Below, in pieces: positions 7,978 to 15,479 of a DNA stretch of 32,119 nucleotides (its first letter is position 1; every line of letters starts with the position of its first letter). Under the pieces are notes generated by a model, which was not told the DNA's origin, searched no databases, and was given only the letters and a program-made list of their open reading frames with translations. Where the stretch lies: positions 10,575 through 42,693 of the forward strand of contig NZ_MKSQ01000001.1 of the NCBI RefSeq assembly GCF_001898115.1, written 5' to 3'. Source of the DNA: Allobosea sp. 67-29 (GTDB lineage Bacteria; Pseudomonadota; Alphaproteobacteria; Rhizobiales; Beijerinckiaceae). Both the position numbers and the translations under genes were made by a program.

Positions 7978-8688
7978 TCAGACGATGCGGTAGACCTCGC
8001 CGGCGGTGCGGTCCCGGTAGAGATCCACCCGCTCGCCGTTCCAGTGATAGTCGAGATGCCGGCCCTGCACCGGATGGCTCGCGAGGTCGGGATGGAACAG
8101 CCCGGCGCATTCCCCGCCCGGGCAGCGCACGCTCGGATAGATCACGCCGTCCGAGCCGACATCGTGGAGCCGCTCGCCAAGCTGCTGGCTCTGCGCATAG
8201 TCGACCGGGTCGAGCAATGGCGCCGCCTCGCTCAGCCCGCGCAGATCGTGCAGCCCGGCATCGATATCGAGCACGATCTCGCGGAATTGCGAGGTCCAGC
8301 CGGGCGGCTGCGCCGTCGCTTCCATGAAGCGGCCGTGATGGTGCACCGTCTCCAGCAGAGCGACCTCGAAGCGATTTCCCGCATAGAGCACGCCGAAGCC
8401 GCCGTCGCTGAAGCGGCTCGGCCGATCGCGGCTGACATGGGTGAAGGGCGCCATCAGCCAGCTCGCACCGGGCCCCGACACCCGCCGCCCTGGCGGCACG
8501 AGATCAAGATTGCCGATGGTTTCCATCAGGCGCGGATTGGTCTTCTGTTCAGCCGCGATCAATAGCGGCCAGTCGGCGGGATCGGCGATATCCTCGAATA
8601 GGTCGATCGGCGGAAAGATGCTGCGGATGATCCGGACCGCGCCGCGCCATTCGATCTCCGCGACCGGCAGGCTTGCCGGGTCGATCAC
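7978..8688 (-). CDS. RES-domain toxin of a RES/Xre toxin-antitoxin pair
   Basis: RES toxins degrade cellular NAD+ (MbcT is an NAD+ phosphorylase) or, in some cases, ADP-ribosylate a target. The 236-residue product has a non-conserved N-terminal part (about 1-70). The RES core follows, with Arg92 in PSRFSDGG, Tyr102 in VLYAGN, Glu113 in ALLETV and Ser186 in IYPSVR, the positions I would expect for the family's R-Y-E-S set. All four seem present, so the toxin is probably active. Its start codon overlaps the antitoxin stop by 4 bases (ATGA, 8685-8688), which ensures antitoxin-first translation. The stop is 3 bases from the convergent dehydrogenase gene. Most RES toxins are about 150-240 residues, so the length is at the upper end. 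Confidence 0.9.
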   Translation of the reverse strand: MIDPASLPVAEIEWRGAVRIIRSIFPPIDLFEDIADPADWPLLIAAEQKTNPRLMETIGNLDLVPPGRRVSGPGASWLMAPFTHVSRDRPSRFSDGGFGVLYAGNRFEVALLETVHHHGRFMEATAQPPGWTSQFREIVLDIDAGLHDLRGLSEAAPLLDPVDYAQSQQLGERLHDVGSDGVIYPSVRCPGGECAGLFHPDLASHPVQGRHLDYHWNGERVDLYRDRTAGEVYRIV

Positions 8689-9098
8689 CAGGCGCCCCGC
8701 TCGGCATCGAGCAGCCGCCGCACCCGCATCAGGTCGGTCAATTCGCCGCCGAGCATGACGGCAAGCGCCGATTTCCCGCCGAAATCGCTGTTGGGGCGCT
8801 TGATCCAGTCATAGCCGCGCTGCGGCTCGGCGAAGATCAGGCGCAGCGCCTTGTGGATGCCCATCAGGTTCGAGAGCCGGGCCTTGCCGTCGCGCGAGAT
8901 CCGCCCCACGCCGCCGGCCTTCCAGCGGGCATAGGTTCGCGCCGGCAGGTCGATCAGCACCGCCGCCTCCTCGTCGGTGATGCGCCAGAGCCGGAACAGG
9001 TTGACGGCGGCGCGGAACATCGCGGCCGCCTCTTCGTCACTGATCGGGTCGGGAACGAAATCGCGCTGGGCGGTCTCGACGCGCAGCAGGGCGCTCAT
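8685..9098 (-). CDS. Xre/MbcA/ParS-type antitoxin
   Basis: The 137-residue product has an N-terminal Xre-like helix-turn-helix region (about residues 20-65: ISDEEAAAMFRAAVNLF, ITDEEAAVLIDLPARTYARW). A C-terminal MbcA/ParS toxin-binding domain follows (about 75-137: ARLSNLMGIHKALRLIF, then the GYDWIKRPN and GGKSALAVMLGGELTDL stretches). It should bind the RES toxin encoded next door and cover its NAD pocket. The start at 9098 is supported by GGAG nine bases ahead; upstream in-frame Met codons at 9107, 9113 and 9149 lack a well-placed site. The gene lies 68 bases after ispZ on the same strand, and that gap holds nested palindromes (see 9103-9150) that probably serve as its operator. Confidence 0.9.
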   Translation of the reverse strand: MSALLRVETAQRDFVPDPISDEEAAAMFRAAVNLFRLWRITDEEAAVLIDLPARTYARWKAGGVGRISRDGKARLSNLMGIHKALRLIFAEPQRGYDWIKRPNSDFGGKSALAVMLGGELTDLMRVRRLLDAERGAW

Positions 9099-9102
9099 GG
9101 CA

Positions 9103-9150
9103 ATCATCTCCATTTGGCGTAAAATGGAGATGATCTTGCCAAATGGCAAG
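9103..9150 (-). promoter_or_regulatory. nested inverted repeats: probable operator of the RES/Xre pair
   Basis: Two perfect inverted repeats sit just upstream of the antitoxin start. The first is 13 bp per arm with a 6-base spacer (9103-9115 and 9122-9134; arm ATCATCTCCATTT) and includes the ribosome binding site GGAG. The second is 6 bp with a 4-base centre (9135-9150, CTTGCC-AAAT-GGCAAG). A third pairing of nine bases (9110-9118 with 9138-9146) links the two. Reading the minus strand, TTGCCA (9149-9144) could be a -35 element with CATTTT 17 bases on. Autoregulation by the antitoxin is the simplest reading and is known for several toxin-antitoxin families; RNA-level control is an alternative. 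Confidence 0.6.
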
Positions 9151-9166
9151 AGAGGACTTGTTGCAG

Positions 9167-9811
9167 CTATTCCTCGATCTTCGCCGGCTTGATCTCGTGC
9201 TTCAGGATCAGCGGGGTCTGCGCCAGCGCGAACAGCATCGTCAGCGGCATCACGCCCCAGACCTTGAAGGCGACCCAGAAATCCTGGGTCTGCGTGCGCC
9301 AGACCACCTCGTTCAGCGCCGCCAGCACGAAGAAGAACAGGCCCCAGCGGAAGGTCAGCTTGCGCCAGCCCTCCGCGTCGAGCTGGAGGACGGTCTCCAG
9401 CACCAGCGACAAAAGCGAGCGGCCGAAGACGAGCCCGCCGAGCAGAACGCAGCCGAACAGCGCGTTCACGATCGTCGGCTTGACCTTGATGAAGAAGGCG
9501 TCGTCCAGCGCCAAGGTCAGCCCGCCGAAGACGGTAACGACGATGGCGTTCACGATCGCCATGCGCGGCAGATAGCCCATCAGCACCCGCGACAGCGCCA
9601 GCGCCAGCAGCGAGGCGGCGATGAAGATCCCGGTCGCCACGAAGATGCGCCGGTCCTCGGCGACATGGAACAGCCGGTCGCCATAGGAATTGGCGAAGAA
9701 GAAAATCGCCAGCGGCCCGAATTCCAGCGCCAGCTTGAGCAGCGGATGAACCGGCCTGCCCTTGGGTTCGACGGGAATCGTCCGCGCCGTCTCGCTTCCG
9801 CCTTCGCTCAC
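9167..9811 (-). CDS. ispZ: septation protein A / YciB (IspZ) inner-membrane protein
   Basis: The 214-residue product begins with a short polar tail. The family hallmark HPLLKLALEFGPLAIFFFAN follows at about residues 22-41, then five or six membrane helices including the VFGGLTLALDDAFFIKVKPT segment and the C-terminal NEVVWRTQTQDFWVAFKVWG. The YciB/IspZ family takes part in cell-envelope synthesis and septation in enterobacteria and Shigella; its molecular activity is not settled. Its start overlaps the ftsY stop by 4 bases (9808-9811, ATGA), so translation is probably coupled to ftsY; the same gene pair is common in Hyphomicrobiales. It is somewhat longer than E. coli YciB (179), mainly at the N-terminus. 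Confidence 0.93.
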   Translation of the reverse strand: MSEGGSETARTIPVEPKGRPVHPLLKLALEFGPLAIFFFANSYGDRLFHVAEDRRIFVATGIFIAASLLALALSRVLMGYLPRMAIVNAIVVTVFGGLTLALDDAFFIKVKPTIVNALFGCVLLGGLVFGRSLLSLVLETVLQLDAEGWRKLTFRWGLFFFVLAALNEVVWRTQTQDFWVAFKVWGVMPLTMLFALAQTPLILKHEIKPAKIEE

Positions 9812-11076
9812 GCCGCTTCTCCCAATCCCGCCACGGCGCGGGCGAAATCGCGCGCCGAGAACGGTTCCAGATCCTCGACGCCCTCGCCGACGCCGATGAA
9901 ATGCACCGGCAGGCCGAACTGCGCCGCCAGAGCCACCAGGATGCCGCCCCGCGCGGTGCCGTCGAGCTTGGTCATGACGAGCCCGGTGACACCCGCCGTC
10001 TCGCGAAAAGCCTCGACCTGCGAGATCGCGTTCTGGCCGACGGTAGCGTCGAGCACGAGCAGCGCCGCGTGAGGAGCACTGTCATCCTGCTTGCGGATGA
10101 CGCGCACGACCTTGGCGAGCTCGTCCATCAGCCCCTGCTTGTTCTGCAGCCGCCCGGCCGTGTCGACCAGCAGCACGTCGGTACTGTTCGTCCTGGCCTT
10201 CTGCAGGGCCTCGAAGGCGAGGCCTGCGGCATCCGCACCCTGCTGACCGAAGACGACTTCGGCCCCGGTGCGTTCGCCCCAGACGCGCAACTGCTCGATC
10301 GCCGCGGCACGGAAGGTATCGCCGGCCGCCAGCATCACCGACTTGCCCTCGGCGCGGAACTTCGCCGCGAGCTTGCCGATCGTCGTGGTCTTGCCGGAGC
10401 CATTGACGCCGACCATCAGCACCACGAACGGCTTTTTCGTGGCATCGATCGCCAGCGGATGGGCGACGGGCGTCAGGATCGTCTCGACCTCGCGCGCCAG
10501 GATCGCCTTCACCTCCGATGGATCGATTTGCTTGTCGTAGCGGCCCTCGCCGACCGCCCTGGCAATCCGCGCCGAGGTGGCGAGGCCGAGATCAGCCTGG
10601 ATCAGGATATCCTCGAGGTCCTCCAGCGTGCCGGCATCGAGCTTGCGCTTGGTGAAGAGGTCGGTGATCCCCGTCGTCAGCGCCGAGGAGGTGCGCGACA
10701 GCCCCTCCGTCAGCCGGCGCCACCAGCTCCGCTTCGGCTGGAGCACGGGTGCGGGAGCAGGTTCTGGAGTGACGGCAGACTCGGCCTGCGGAGCGACGGC
10801 AACCTCGGACTCCGGTTCCGGCTCCACAGGTAGCGGGGCGCTTTCGACTGAAGCGGGTAGCGCAAGCGGTTCCGAGGCCGGCGTCTCGACGACGGAAGCT
10901 TCTGGCTTGGCAGCCGGTGGAGCGACGCCCTCCTCGCCTTCCGGTTTCAGCTCTTCGACAGGCTCCGGCGCCTGTTCAACAACCGCCTCAGGGGTCTGTG
11001 CCGGCTTGGCCGCGTCCTCGTCACGTCCGAACAGCCTCGAAAAGAAGCCGCGTTTCTTCGGTTCGGTCTCGCTCAT
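9808..11076 (-). CDS. ftsY: signal recognition particle receptor FtsY
   Basis: FtsY is the SRP receptor GTPase that docks ribosome-nascent chain complexes at the inner membrane. The product (422 residues) starts with MSETEPKKRGFFSRLFGR, a membrane-binding basic/aromatic helix. An acidic, Pro/Ala/Val-rich A domain follows (to about residue 112), then the N domain and the G domain. The G domain has the P-loop GVNGSGKTT (223-231), DTFRAAA, DTAGR, TKLDGTARGG and the closing GVGEGVEDLEPF. I favour the ATG at 11076, with AGG six bases ahead, over the ATG at 11082, which would add two residues. The A-domain repeats of Val/Glu/Pro look low-complexity, as is usual. It precedes ispZ with a 4-base overlap and is divergent from the RluA-type gene. 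Confidence 0.97.
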   Translation of the reverse strand: MSETEPKKRGFFSRLFGRDEDAAKPAQTPEAVVEQAPEPVEELKPEGEEGVAPPAAKPEASVVETPASEPLALPASVESAPLPVEPEPESEVAVAPQAESAVTPEPAPAPVLQPKRSWWRRLTEGLSRTSSALTTGITDLFTKRKLDAGTLEDLEDILIQADLGLATSARIARAVGEGRYDKQIDPSEVKAILAREVETILTPVAHPLAIDATKKPFVVLMVGVNGSGKTTTIGKLAAKFRAEGKSVMLAAGDTFRAAAIEQLRVWGERTGAEVVFGQQGADAAGLAFEALQKARTNSTDVLLVDTAGRLQNKQGLMDELAKVVRVIRKQDDSAPHAALLVLDATVGQNAISQVEAFRETAGVTGLVMTKLDGTARGGILVALAAQFGLPVHFIGVGEGVEDLEPFSARDFARAVAGLGEAA

Positions 11077-11146
11077 CGCCATCCTGTCTTCGGTTCGGCG
11101 GCTGTCTCGGGTTGCGCCGCCGGGCCGGCTTCGCTAGCGCAATGCC

Positions 11147-11893
11147 ATGGCTCAGCCGGTTCAACCAGAAAATTCGCAGCCGCCACCGCAGATCGACCCC
11201 GCATTGCCGGTGCCGCTGCTCTATCGCGACGCCATGATGCTCGTCATCGACAAGCCTGCAGGCCTGCCGGTCCATCGCGGCCCGCAGGCCAAGCGCCGCG
11301 AAGTACCTGTCCTGACCGACCATCTCGATGCGCTGCGTTTCGGCCTGCCGCGCCGGCCGGAACTGGCGCATCGCCTCGACAAGGACACCTCCGGCTGCCT
11401 CGTGCTCGGTCGTCATCCTCGCGCCATGGCCGAGCTCAACCAGATGTTTCGCGATGGCCGCATCGGCAAGACCTACTGGGCGATCGTGCAGGGCGCACCC
11501 GCGGACGACGAAGGCCTGATCGATCTGCCGCTGGCGCGCCGCTCCCCGGACCGCGGCTGGTGGATGAAGGTCGACCCTGCCGGCCTGCCCTCGCAGACAG
11601 GCTACCGCGTGCTGGGTCGCGGGCAGGGGGCCGAGGGGCCGCTCGCCTGGCTCGCCCTGGAGCCGCTGACCGGGCGCACCCATCAATTGCGGGTTCACTG
11701 CCAGGCTTCCGGCTGGCCGATGCTCGGCGACGAGATCTACGGCGCCGCGCCGCGCGAGGGCGGCCCCGGGCTCCAGCTTCATGCTCGTGCGATCACGGTG
11801 CCGCTCTATCGCAAGCGCGAGCCGATCCATGTCGAGGCGCCGCCGCCGCCGCACATGCTGGCGGCGCTCAAGGCTTGCGGGTGGACTGGCTGA
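11147..11893 (+). CDS. RluA-family RNA pseudouridine synthase
   Basis: The 248-residue product has the family signature HRLDKDTSG with catalytic Asp78, preceded by the VIDKPAGLPVH motif and followed by GKTYWAIVQG and LTGRTHQLRVHC. These place it in the RluA/RluC branch, which isomerises specific uridines in rRNA or tRNA. No N-terminal S4 domain is present, which is closer to RluA or TruC than to RluC/RluD. The exact target base cannot be told. The start at 11147 is the first ATG in frame; no strong ribosome site is visible, and the proline/glutamine-rich first 18 residues suggest that the start is approximate. It converges with phhB, 6 bases between the stops. Confidence 0.9.
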   Translation: MAQPVQPENSQPPPQIDPALPVPLLYRDAMMLVIDKPAGLPVHRGPQAKRREVPVLTDHLDALRFGLPRRPELAHRLDKDTSGCLVLGRHPRAMAELNQMFRDGRIGKTYWAIVQGAPADDEGLIDLPLARRSPDRGWWMKVDPAGLPSQTGYRVLGRGQGAEGPLAWLALEPLTGRTHQLRVHCQASGWPMLGDEIYGAAPREGGPGLQLHARAITVPLYRKREPIHVEAPPPPHMLAALKACGWTG

Positions 11894-11899
11894 ACCCGC

Positions 11900-12196
11900 T
11901 CAATTCCCGAGCGCGTCGATCGCCCGCGCCAGCTTGACGTCTAGCTCGGTCAGGCCGCCCGCGTCGTGGGTCGCCAGCGTCACATCCACCGTCCGGTAGA
12001 CGTTCGACCATTCCGGATGGTGATTCGCCGCCTCGGCCAGCAGCGCCACCCGCGTCATCCAGCCGAAGGCCTCGCTGAAATCACGGAAGACGAAGCGCTT
12101 GCTGATCGCCTCGCGTCCTTGCGCCAGCTTCCAGCCGGTCAGGGTTGCCAGCGCCTCCGCCTGGGCCTCGGGGCTCAGCCGCTTGGGTCTCGTCAT
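11900..12196 (-). CDS. phhB: 4a-hydroxytetrahydrobiopterin dehydratase (pterin-4-alpha-carbinolamine dehydratase)
   Basis: This 98-residue protein dehydrates 4a-hydroxytetrahydropterin, recycling the cofactor of aromatic amino acid hydroxylases. The active-site region [13 protein letters not shown] (His59, His60, Pro61) and the later [17 protein letters not shown] with His77 match the family. Length is typical (about 95-105). The ATG at 12196 has GAGG ten bases ahead and overlaps the thpR stop by 4 bases (12193-12196). No phenylalanine hydroxylase is adjacent, so the physiological partner is unknown; related proteins also support molybdopterin-linked or regulatory roles in some bacteria. Confidence 0.93.
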   Translation of the reverse strand: MTRPKRLSPEAQAEALATLTGWKLAQGREAISKRFVFRDFSEAFGWMTRVALLAEAANHHPEWSNVYRTVDVTLATHDAGGLTELDVKLARAIDALGN

Positions 12197-12768
12197 CGCC
12201 GCTGAACCTCCCTCGGCAGGCGATTCGGGTAGGACGGGCCGAGCGGATAGGCGGCCTCCAGGACATAGGGACCGCCGCCGATCGAATCGCGCGACGACAT
12301 CAGGGCGACCCGGCGCGCGGTGAAGGTAATCGGCCTGATGATCGGATGCAGGCTGAGGAAATGCGCCAGCTCGACCGGAGTCGTGTCGCGCAGCCGCGCC
12401 AGCGTGACATGCGGCACGAATTTGCGCCCTTCCGCAGGCAGTCCGATCCGGCGCATCTGCCGTTCGATATCGGTCTGCAGATCGGTCAGGGCCTTGGACG
12501 GCGCCACCCGCGCGAACAGGGCCCGCGGCTTGTCGCCGCCGAACGAGCCGAGCGCATCGAGCGTCACCTCGAAGGGATAGGCGCCGAGATCGGACAGCAT
12601 GTGGTCGACATCGTTGGCCATGCGCCGGTCGACGTCGCCGAGGAAGCGCAGCGTGACGTGATAGTCGGGCGGGTCGATCCAGCGGGCGCCCGACACGCCG
12701 CCGCGGTGCAGCGTCAGCTCGGTTGCGACATCGGCGGGGATTTCCAGAGCGATGAACAGCCTCGGCAT
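12193..12768 (-). CDS. thpR: RNA 2',3'-cyclic phosphodiesterase (ThpR/LigT)
   Basis: The 191-residue product is a 2H phosphoesterase with both HxTL motifs, His37-Val-Thr-Leu in YHVTLRFLG and His120-Val-Thr-Leu in PHVTLARL, about 80 residues apart as expected. The family opens RNA 2',3'-cyclic phosphates and can ligate tRNA halves in vitro. The N-terminus [11 protein letters not shown] is standard, and AGGA lies seven bases ahead of the ATG at 12768; the longer open frame to 12828 has no support. Translation is probably coupled to the downstream phhB by a 4-base overlap. The 124-base gap upstream contains a strong palindrome. Confidence 0.93.
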   Translation of the reverse strand: MPRLFIALEIPADVATELTLHRGGVSGARWIDPPDYHVTLRFLGDVDRRMANDVDHMLSDLGAYPFEVTLDALGSFGGDKPRALFARVAPSKALTDLQTDIERQMRRIGLPAEGRKFVPHVTLARLRDTTPVELAHFLSLHPIIRPITFTARRVALMSSRDSIGGGPYVLEAAYPLGPSYPNRLPREVQRR

Positions 12769-12850
12769 GATCGATTCCTGCCAAGCGATTGTGACTCTGG
12801 CGAGACGGTAGGCGCGAAGCCGGCTCAAGGGAACCAGTTTTCACCCGCAT

Positions 12851-12876
12851 TCATGCCCGGCCGACGCCGGGCATGA
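12851..12876 (-). repeat. perfect palindromic hairpin element after the aldo/keto reductase
   Basis: An 11-bp perfect inverted repeat with a 4-base loop (12851-12861 and 12866-12876; arm TCATGCCCGGC) sits 17 bases after the aldo/keto reductase stop on the minus strand and ahead of thpR. There is no T-run, so it is not a standard intrinsic terminator. Similar ATGCCCGG/CCGGGCAT palindromes are, as far as I recall, scattered through intergenic regions of many Hyphomicrobiales; whether this one is such a repeat needs a genome search. It could stabilise the upstream mRNA 3' end. Confidence 0.6.
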
Positions 12877-12892
12877 TCATCCGGCACCGCGA

Positions 12893-13948
12893 TCAGGGGC
12901 AGGGATTGCCGACGAGCTGGTGCACCGCGTCGATCTTCGCCTCGATCTCCGGCGTCAGCTTGACGTCGATCGAGGCGATATCGGTCCTGAGCTGCTCCAG
13001 CGAGGTCGCGCCGATGATGTTGGCCGTGACGAAATCGCGCGAATTGACGAAGGCGAGCGCCATCTGCGCCGGGTCGAGCCCGGCCTCGCGCGCAATCGCG
13101 ATATAGCGCCTGATCGCCTCCTCGGTGCCCGCACCCTCGTAGCGCTGGCCGCGGTTGAACAGCGTCGTGCGGGCGCCCGCCGGCCGGGCCCCGTCGAGAT
13201 ACTTGCCGGTGAGGTAGCCCTGCGCCAGCGGCGAATAGGCGAGGAGCCCGACATCCTCGCGGATCGCGACCTCGGCCAGCGCCGTCTCGAAGGTGCGGTT
13301 CAGGAGATTATACGCGTTCTGGATCGACTGGACGCGCGGCGTGCCGCGCATCTCCGAATCACCGACGAAGCGCATCGTGCCCCAGGCGCTCTCGTTGGAG
13401 AGACCGAGATGGCGGATCTTGCCGGCCTTCACCGCCTCGGCGAAGGCGTCGAGCTGTTCCGGGATCGAGGTCTCGTCGGCGGGCTTCTCATAGGCTGCGT
13501 GCGAGAAGCGGGTCGGGTTCGAGCCCCAGGGCATCGGCCGCTCGGGGAAATGGATCTGGTAGAGGTCGATATAGTCAGTCTGCAGGCGCTGCAGGCTCTT
13601 GTCGACCGCCTCCATGATCTGCTTGCGGGTGAGGCGGGTCGGGCTCTGGTCGTCGCGGAACCAGGTATTGCCGCCGCGCCCGCAGACCTTCGAGGCCAGG
13701 ATGATCTTGTCGCGGTTCTTGCGCGCCTTGAACCAGCTCCCGATGATCCGCTCGGTCGAGCCTTGCGTCTCCGGCTTCGGCGGAATCGCGTAGAGCTCGG
13801 CCGTGTCGAAGAAATTCACGCCCTGCTCGACGGCGTAGTCCATCTGGGCGTGGCCTTCGGCCTCCGTGTTCTGCTCGCCCCAGGTCATGGTTCCGAGGCA
13901 GATCACCGAGACCTTGAGATCGGTGCGCCCGAGACGGCGATATTCCAT
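12893..13948 (-). CDS. tas: aldo/keto reductase, Tas family
   Basis: The 351-residue TIM-barrel NADPH oxidoreductase resembles E. coli Tas over its full length. Shared features include LGTMTWGEQNTEAE, FFDTAELYAIPPKPETQGST, RLQTDYIDLYQIHFPERP, RHLGLSNESAWG, AYNLLNRTFE and LLAYSPLAQGYLTGKY. The catalytic tetrad is visible as Asp48, Tyr53, Lys87 and His133. Tas was found as a suppressor of tyrosine auxotrophy in E. coli; the true substrate of this group is unclear, so the reaction is best given as carbonyl reduction. The ATG at 13948 gives the standard start (MEYRRLGRTDLKVS) with GGAG about 11 bases ahead. It follows the SGNH esterase on the same strand with an 80-base gap without a clear terminator. 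Confidence 0.92.
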   Translation of the reverse strand: MEYRRLGRTDLKVSVICLGTMTWGEQNTEAEGHAQMDYAVEQGVNFFDTAELYAIPPKPETQGSTERIIGSWFKARKNRDKIILASKVCGRGGNTWFRDDQSPTRLTRKQIMEAVDKSLQRLQTDYIDLYQIHFPERPMPWGSNPTRFSHAAYEKPADETSIPEQLDAFAEAVKAGKIRHLGLSNESAWGTMRFVGDSEMRGTPRVQSIQNAYNLLNRTFETALAEVAIREDVGLLAYSPLAQGYLTGKYLDGARPAGARTTLFNRGQRYEGAGTEEAIRRYIAIAREAGLDPAQMALAFVNSRDFVTANIIGATSLEQLRTDIASIDVKLTPEIEAKIDAVHQLVGNPCP

Positions 13949-14028
13949 GGGACAGCAACTCCGGAGGCGGTGCCGGCAGGCGGCAAAGGAAAGGTCTGGG
14001 ATTCGTCCCCGGGGTAGCCGGAGGCGGA

Positions 14029-14769
14029 TCAGGATCTGGCGGGCAGCGTCGCGATGAAGCGCTCGACCGTCGGCAGGATGTTGCGGACGATGACCTTGAC
14101 GCCATCGGCCGTGGGGTGGAGCCCATCCGCCTGGTTCAGCGCGCGGTCACCCGCGATCCCCTCCAGGAAGAAGGGGTAAAGCACCAGATCATGCATCTCG
14201 GCAAGCTCCGGATAGATCGCATCGAAGCGCTTCGCATAATCCGTGCCGAGATTGCGCGGAGCGAGCATGCCGGCCAGCATCACCGGGATCCCGCGCTCCT
14301 TGAGCCGCGCGATCATCGCTTCCAGCGCCTTCCGGGTCTGGGTGGGGTCGACGCCGCGCAAGGCGTCGTTCGCCCCGAGCTCGAGGATGACGCCGTCGGT
14401 CCCGTCCGGCACCGACCAGTCGAGCCGTTCGAGGCCGCCCTGCGTGGTGTCGCCCGAGACCCCGGCATTCACGATTTCGACAGGAACCCCCTTCTGCCGC
14501 AAGGCGTCCTCGAGAACGGCGGGGAAGGCGGCGCTGCCCGGGAGGTTGTAACCGGCGGAGAGCGAATCGCCGAAGGCCACGAGCTTGAGACTCTTTCCGG
14601 CCGGCGCCGGCGGGGTAGCGGTCTGGGCCTGAGCCATCGAAGCGGCCCCCGTCAGGACAAGCGCGATCAGTGCAAAAATCGCCGCAAGCGATTGGACAAG
14701 TCCGGAACCAAGCCCATATCGGCGCAAGGTCCCGGCCGCGACGGGGATGGAATGCGAAGTCAGGATCAT
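14029..14769 (-). CDS. periplasmic SGNH/GDSL esterase (arylesterase, TesA-like)
   Basis: The roughly 246-residue product has an N-terminal membrane/signal segment (about 24-49, ending SMAQAQ). The SGNH blocks are GDSLSAGY with Ser69, NAGVSGDTT, LGANDALRG and the C-terminal DGLHPT with Asp215 and His218. It is predicted to hydrolyse thioesters, aryl esters or lysophospholipids in the periplasm, like E. coli TesA. The start is uncertain: the ATG at 14769 leaves only 6 bases to the divergent ybbA start and has no visible ribosome site, while an in-frame ATG at 14853 would overlap ybbA. The divergent arrangement with a YbbA/YbbP ABC system is the same as E. coli tesA-ybbAP, which supports the identity. 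Confidence 0.9.
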   Translation of the reverse strand: MILTSHSIPVAAGTLRRYGLGSGLVQSLAAIFALIALVLTGAASMAQAQTATPPAPAGKSLKLVAFGDSLSAGYNLPGSAAFPAVLEDALRQKGVPVEIVNAGVSGDTTQGGLERLDWSVPDGTDGVILELGANDALRGVDPTQTRKALEAMIARLKERGIPVMLAGMLAPRNLGTDYAKRFDAIYPELAEMHDLVLYPFFLEGIAGDRALNQADGLHPTADGVKVIVRNILPTVERFIATLPARS

Positions 14770-14775
14770 GGCGTG

Positions 14776-15477
14776 ATGAGCGAGAAGGCCGCCCCGGCGA
14801 TCGAGTTGCAGAATGTACACTTGAGTTTGGGGCGTGGACCGGCCCGCGTCCATATCCTGAAAGGTGTCTCGGTGTCGCTGCCCGATGGCGAAGCCTCGGG
14901 CCTCGTCGGCCCCTCCGGCTCCGGCAAGTCGACCCTGCTGATGACGATGGCGGGGTTGGAGCGCCCCGATTCCGGCCTTGTGCGGGTCGCGGGGCAGGAT
15001 CTCGGCAAGCTAGACGAGGACGAGCTCGCCGTCTTCCGCGGGCGGCGCATCGGCATCGTCTTCCAGTCCTTCCACCTCGTGCCCACGATGACGGCGCGCG
15101 AGAACGTGGCGCTGCCGCTGGAACTCGCCGGCAACCCGGACGCCTTCGCCCGCGCCGAGGCGGAACTGCGCAATGTCGGGCTCGGCCATCGCATGGACCA
15201 CTACCCGGCCCAGCTTTCGGGCGGCGAGCAGCAGCGCGTCGCCATCGCGCGCGCCGTCGCGCCGGACCCCGCGATCCTCGTCGCCGACGAGCCGACCGGC
15301 AATCTCGACGAGACGACGGGCCGCTCGATCGTCGACCTGATCTTCGCCCTGAAGCGCGAGCGCGGCGCGACCCTCGTGCTCGTCACCCACGACCTCGCGC
15401 TCGCCGAACTCTGCGACCGCACCGTGCGCTTGCGCTCCGGCGTGATCGAGACCGAAGACGCCATGGCGGCGATCTGA
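14776..15477 (+). CDS. ybbA: YbbA-type ABC transporter ATP-binding protein
   Basis: The 233-residue ATPase has Walker A GPSGSGKST (residues 45-53), the Q-loop FQSFHL, signature LSGGEQQRVAIARA, Walker B ILVADEPTG and the H-loop VLVTHD. It is of the MacB/LolD subfamily, as expected for a partner of FtsX-type permeases. The permease gene follows after 2 bases, so the two form a tight pair. AGGA lies about ten bases before the ATG at 14776; an in-frame GTG directly before it (14773) is possible. The divergent esterase gene begins only 6 bases away, so each gene's promoter must lie within the other's 5' coding end. The substrate is unknown; E. coli YbbA-YbbP is proposed to act on membrane-embedded hydrophobic compounds. 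Confidence 0.95.
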   Translation: MSEKAAPAIELQNVHLSLGRGPARVHILKGVSVSLPDGEASGLVGPSGSGKSTLLMTMAGLERPDSGLVRVAGQDLGKLDEDELAVFRGRRIGIVFQSFHLVPTMTARENVALPLELAGNPDAFARAEAELRNVGLGHRMDHYPAQLSGGEQQRVAIARAVAPDPAILVADEPTGNLDETTGRSIVDLIFALKRERGATLVLVTHDLALAELCDRTVRLRSGVIETEDAMAAI

Positions 15478-15479
15478 CG

